Assembly: GCA_964548955.1 (NCBI GenBank)
Contig: CAZJTP010000213.1
Span: forward strand, 1 to 7,384
Length of the DNA stretch: 7,384 bases
Direction: 5' to 3'
Source of the DNA: GCA-020344555 sp964548955
GTDB taxonomy: Bacteria > Planctomycetota > Phycisphaerae > UBA1845
The notes below the pieces were generated by a model. It did not search any database, was not told where the DNA came from, and saw only the letters and a list, made by a program, of their open reading frames with translations. Below, piece after piece: positions 6,331-7,384 of the stretch. Position 1 is the first letter of the stretch, and every line of letters starts with the position of its first letter. A program made the position numbers and the translations under genes.

Positions 6331-7384
6331 ACCAAGTTTCGTTTTCGTGTAGCGCAATTGACATTTCGCGAATTGTGGAGCGATTCTTGACGGGCTTTGC
6401 CTGTCTGAAATGGCAAGTATCAGCCCGCGCGGTTTTCCGGCCTCGTTTCAAGCGTGCCGCGTCGTTCGATCACCGGGAGCGGTACATCGTCGTCCCTGCC
6501 ACTTCCGCAATTCCACGACGAGAGGGACACATAGCAACGCGCGTGGAAGTCGGGATCGCGGAGGAGTCACACCGCGAGATTGGTGATCGCGCCGTGCTGC
6601 TAACGATTACTCCAATGCCGGAGACAGAACATACGCGGTGACGCCTACGCTCGCTTTGTTTGTGCCAGCCAGCCTGTGAAAAGTTGGCGCTGCCCTACTA
6701 CTGGCCACTCCCTAGGTACGGTGCACACAGAGACGCCAACAGGTCAAGCGGAGGTCGAGCTTTTTGCCTACACCCGGGACATCAGGTGTTCTAGGAGTGT
6801 TGTTAGCGCGATCTGGCGGCGTCGGGTTACTCCATATGGGACACGCTGGCGCCTGGAGGCAGACAGATGCGGTGATTCTTGCCCGTGTGTTTGCGACCGG
6901 CCCAGGAAAAAAACTCACAACATTGCACTTGCTTCGGTAATCGCGGCGGTTAAAATGGTAATTTGTATTTGGCGCCTGGACGTGGGAAGGGAAGCCCACC
7001 CCAACGGTGCGTGCGAGTTTTCGGGCGCAGCACGCGTCAAGTCATACGTGCTCGGAGAGTTCTGGAAATCTAAGCATCCGAAGGCCCTGAAGCCCGCGTG
7101 CGGAGTGCGAACAGAAGAGACGGTCCCGGCAGCGATGGGGTGATAGTCCCAGCGGCTCAACCTCACGGTGGGTAACGATAGGCGGTGTGGGCCAAAGAAT
7201 GACCGGCCGGGAGCAGCGCCAGACTCCTTCCGGCCGGTTGCACAAGCAAGCGTGGGCATCACCCTTCGCTGGGCGCACCCTCACTACGCTTCTATTGTAT
7301 CTCCTAGTCTGTATACGCGTCAAGGTGGGTTATAACGCAGAGCATGTATTCGATTAGGAAGCCAGCCGGCTTATGAGAGACGTC
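6331..7384. other. Gene-poor stretch of about 1.05 kb with no recognisable gene
   Basis: I see no protein family, tRNA, rRNA or mobile element here. Open frames exist (for example 6375-6641 and 6676-7143 on the plus strand, 6712-6999 and 7042-7323 on the minus strand), but their translations show no familiar motif, are rich in Arg, Cys and Pro in the manner of random frames, and have no convincing ribosome-binding sites. TTGACA at 6358-6363 has no matching -10 box. Near the right edge, TATAAC (7331-7336), AGGAAG (7356-7361) and an ATG at 7373 could be the beginning of a gene running out of the window, but the signals are weak. No U-tracted terminator was found directly after ahcY. Confidence 0.5.
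7202..7238. other. GC-rich hairpin of unknown role
   Basis: ACCGGCCGG (7202-7210) and CCGGCCGGT (7230-7238) form a perfect 9-bp stem enclosing 19 bases, with GAG and CTC inside able to extend pairing across a bulge. No U-tract follows on either strand, so it is not a textbook intrinsic terminator. It could be part of a structured RNA, a terminator needing a factor, or a protein-binding or repeat element. Confidence 0.4.

Noticed and set aside
6358..6386. TTGACA after ahcY considered as a promoter
   Set aside because: No hexamer resembling a -10 box occurs 16-18 bases downstream.
6375..6641. 88-codon plus-strand frame after ahcY
   Set aside because: No Shine-Dalgarno, no recognisable motif, and composition like a random frame.
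6676..7143. 155-codon plus-strand frame starting with GTG
   Set aside because: Length is possible by chance at this GC content; no ribosome-binding site or known motif. Kept only as a point of interest in the gene-poor stretch.
7373..7384. Start of a gene leaving the right edge (ATG at 7373)
   Set aside because: Only four codons are visible, AGGAAG is 11 bases upstream, and the TATAAC box has no matching -35 element.

Overview
The window looks like chromosomal DNA of a free-living, fairly GC-rich bacterium, most likely a planctomycete or close relative. This is inferred from protein style: a stand-alone LigD-type phosphoesterase-like protein, an ECF sigma factor paired with a long anti-sigma factor that lacks zinc ligands, and a TPR lipoprotein. 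No rRNA or other strong taxonomic marker is present. There are no insertion sequences, CRISPR arrays, tRNAs or phage genes.

Layout, left to right. (1) A minus-strand gene (29-301) for a 90-residue LigD 3'-phosphoesterase-like protein is divergent from (2) a plus-strand TPR lipoprotein gene (373-1095). (3) A convergent intergenic region (1096-1337) holds short inverted repeats and resembles degenerate dispersed repeats. (4) A minus-strand two-gene unit encodes an ECF sigma-70 factor (3657-3007) and, 13 bases downstream, its probable membrane-bound anti-sigma factor (2993-1338). (5) A 235-base divergent control region (3658-3892) carries a sigma-70-like promoter for each direction. The rightward promoter has its -10 box inside a 28-bp imperfect palindrome. 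(6) A plus-strand operon encodes an ArsR-type DNA-binding domain fused to a SAM-dependent methyltransferase domain (3893-4855), followed 47 bases later by S-adenosylhomocysteine hydrolase, ahcY (4903-6330). (7) About 1,050 bases (6331-7384) have no convincing gene; the clearest structure there is a GC-rich hairpin at 7202-7238.

The most interesting unit is the ArsR-methyltransferase/ahcY operon. The fusion protein can bind DNA and has a SAM/SAH pocket. It sits directly upstream of the enzyme that removes SAH, and the palindrome overlaps its own promoter. Together these suggest an autoregulated circuit sensing SAH or the SAM/SAH ratio, comparable in logic to SahR, the ArsR-family SAH-responsive repressor of Proteobacteria, but with the ligand-binding domain fused on. 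The ArsR metal-site motif ELCVCDL reads ELSVSEL here, which argues against a metal sensor. The sigma/anti-sigma pair is a separate envelope or stress signalling module that shares only the divergent control region.
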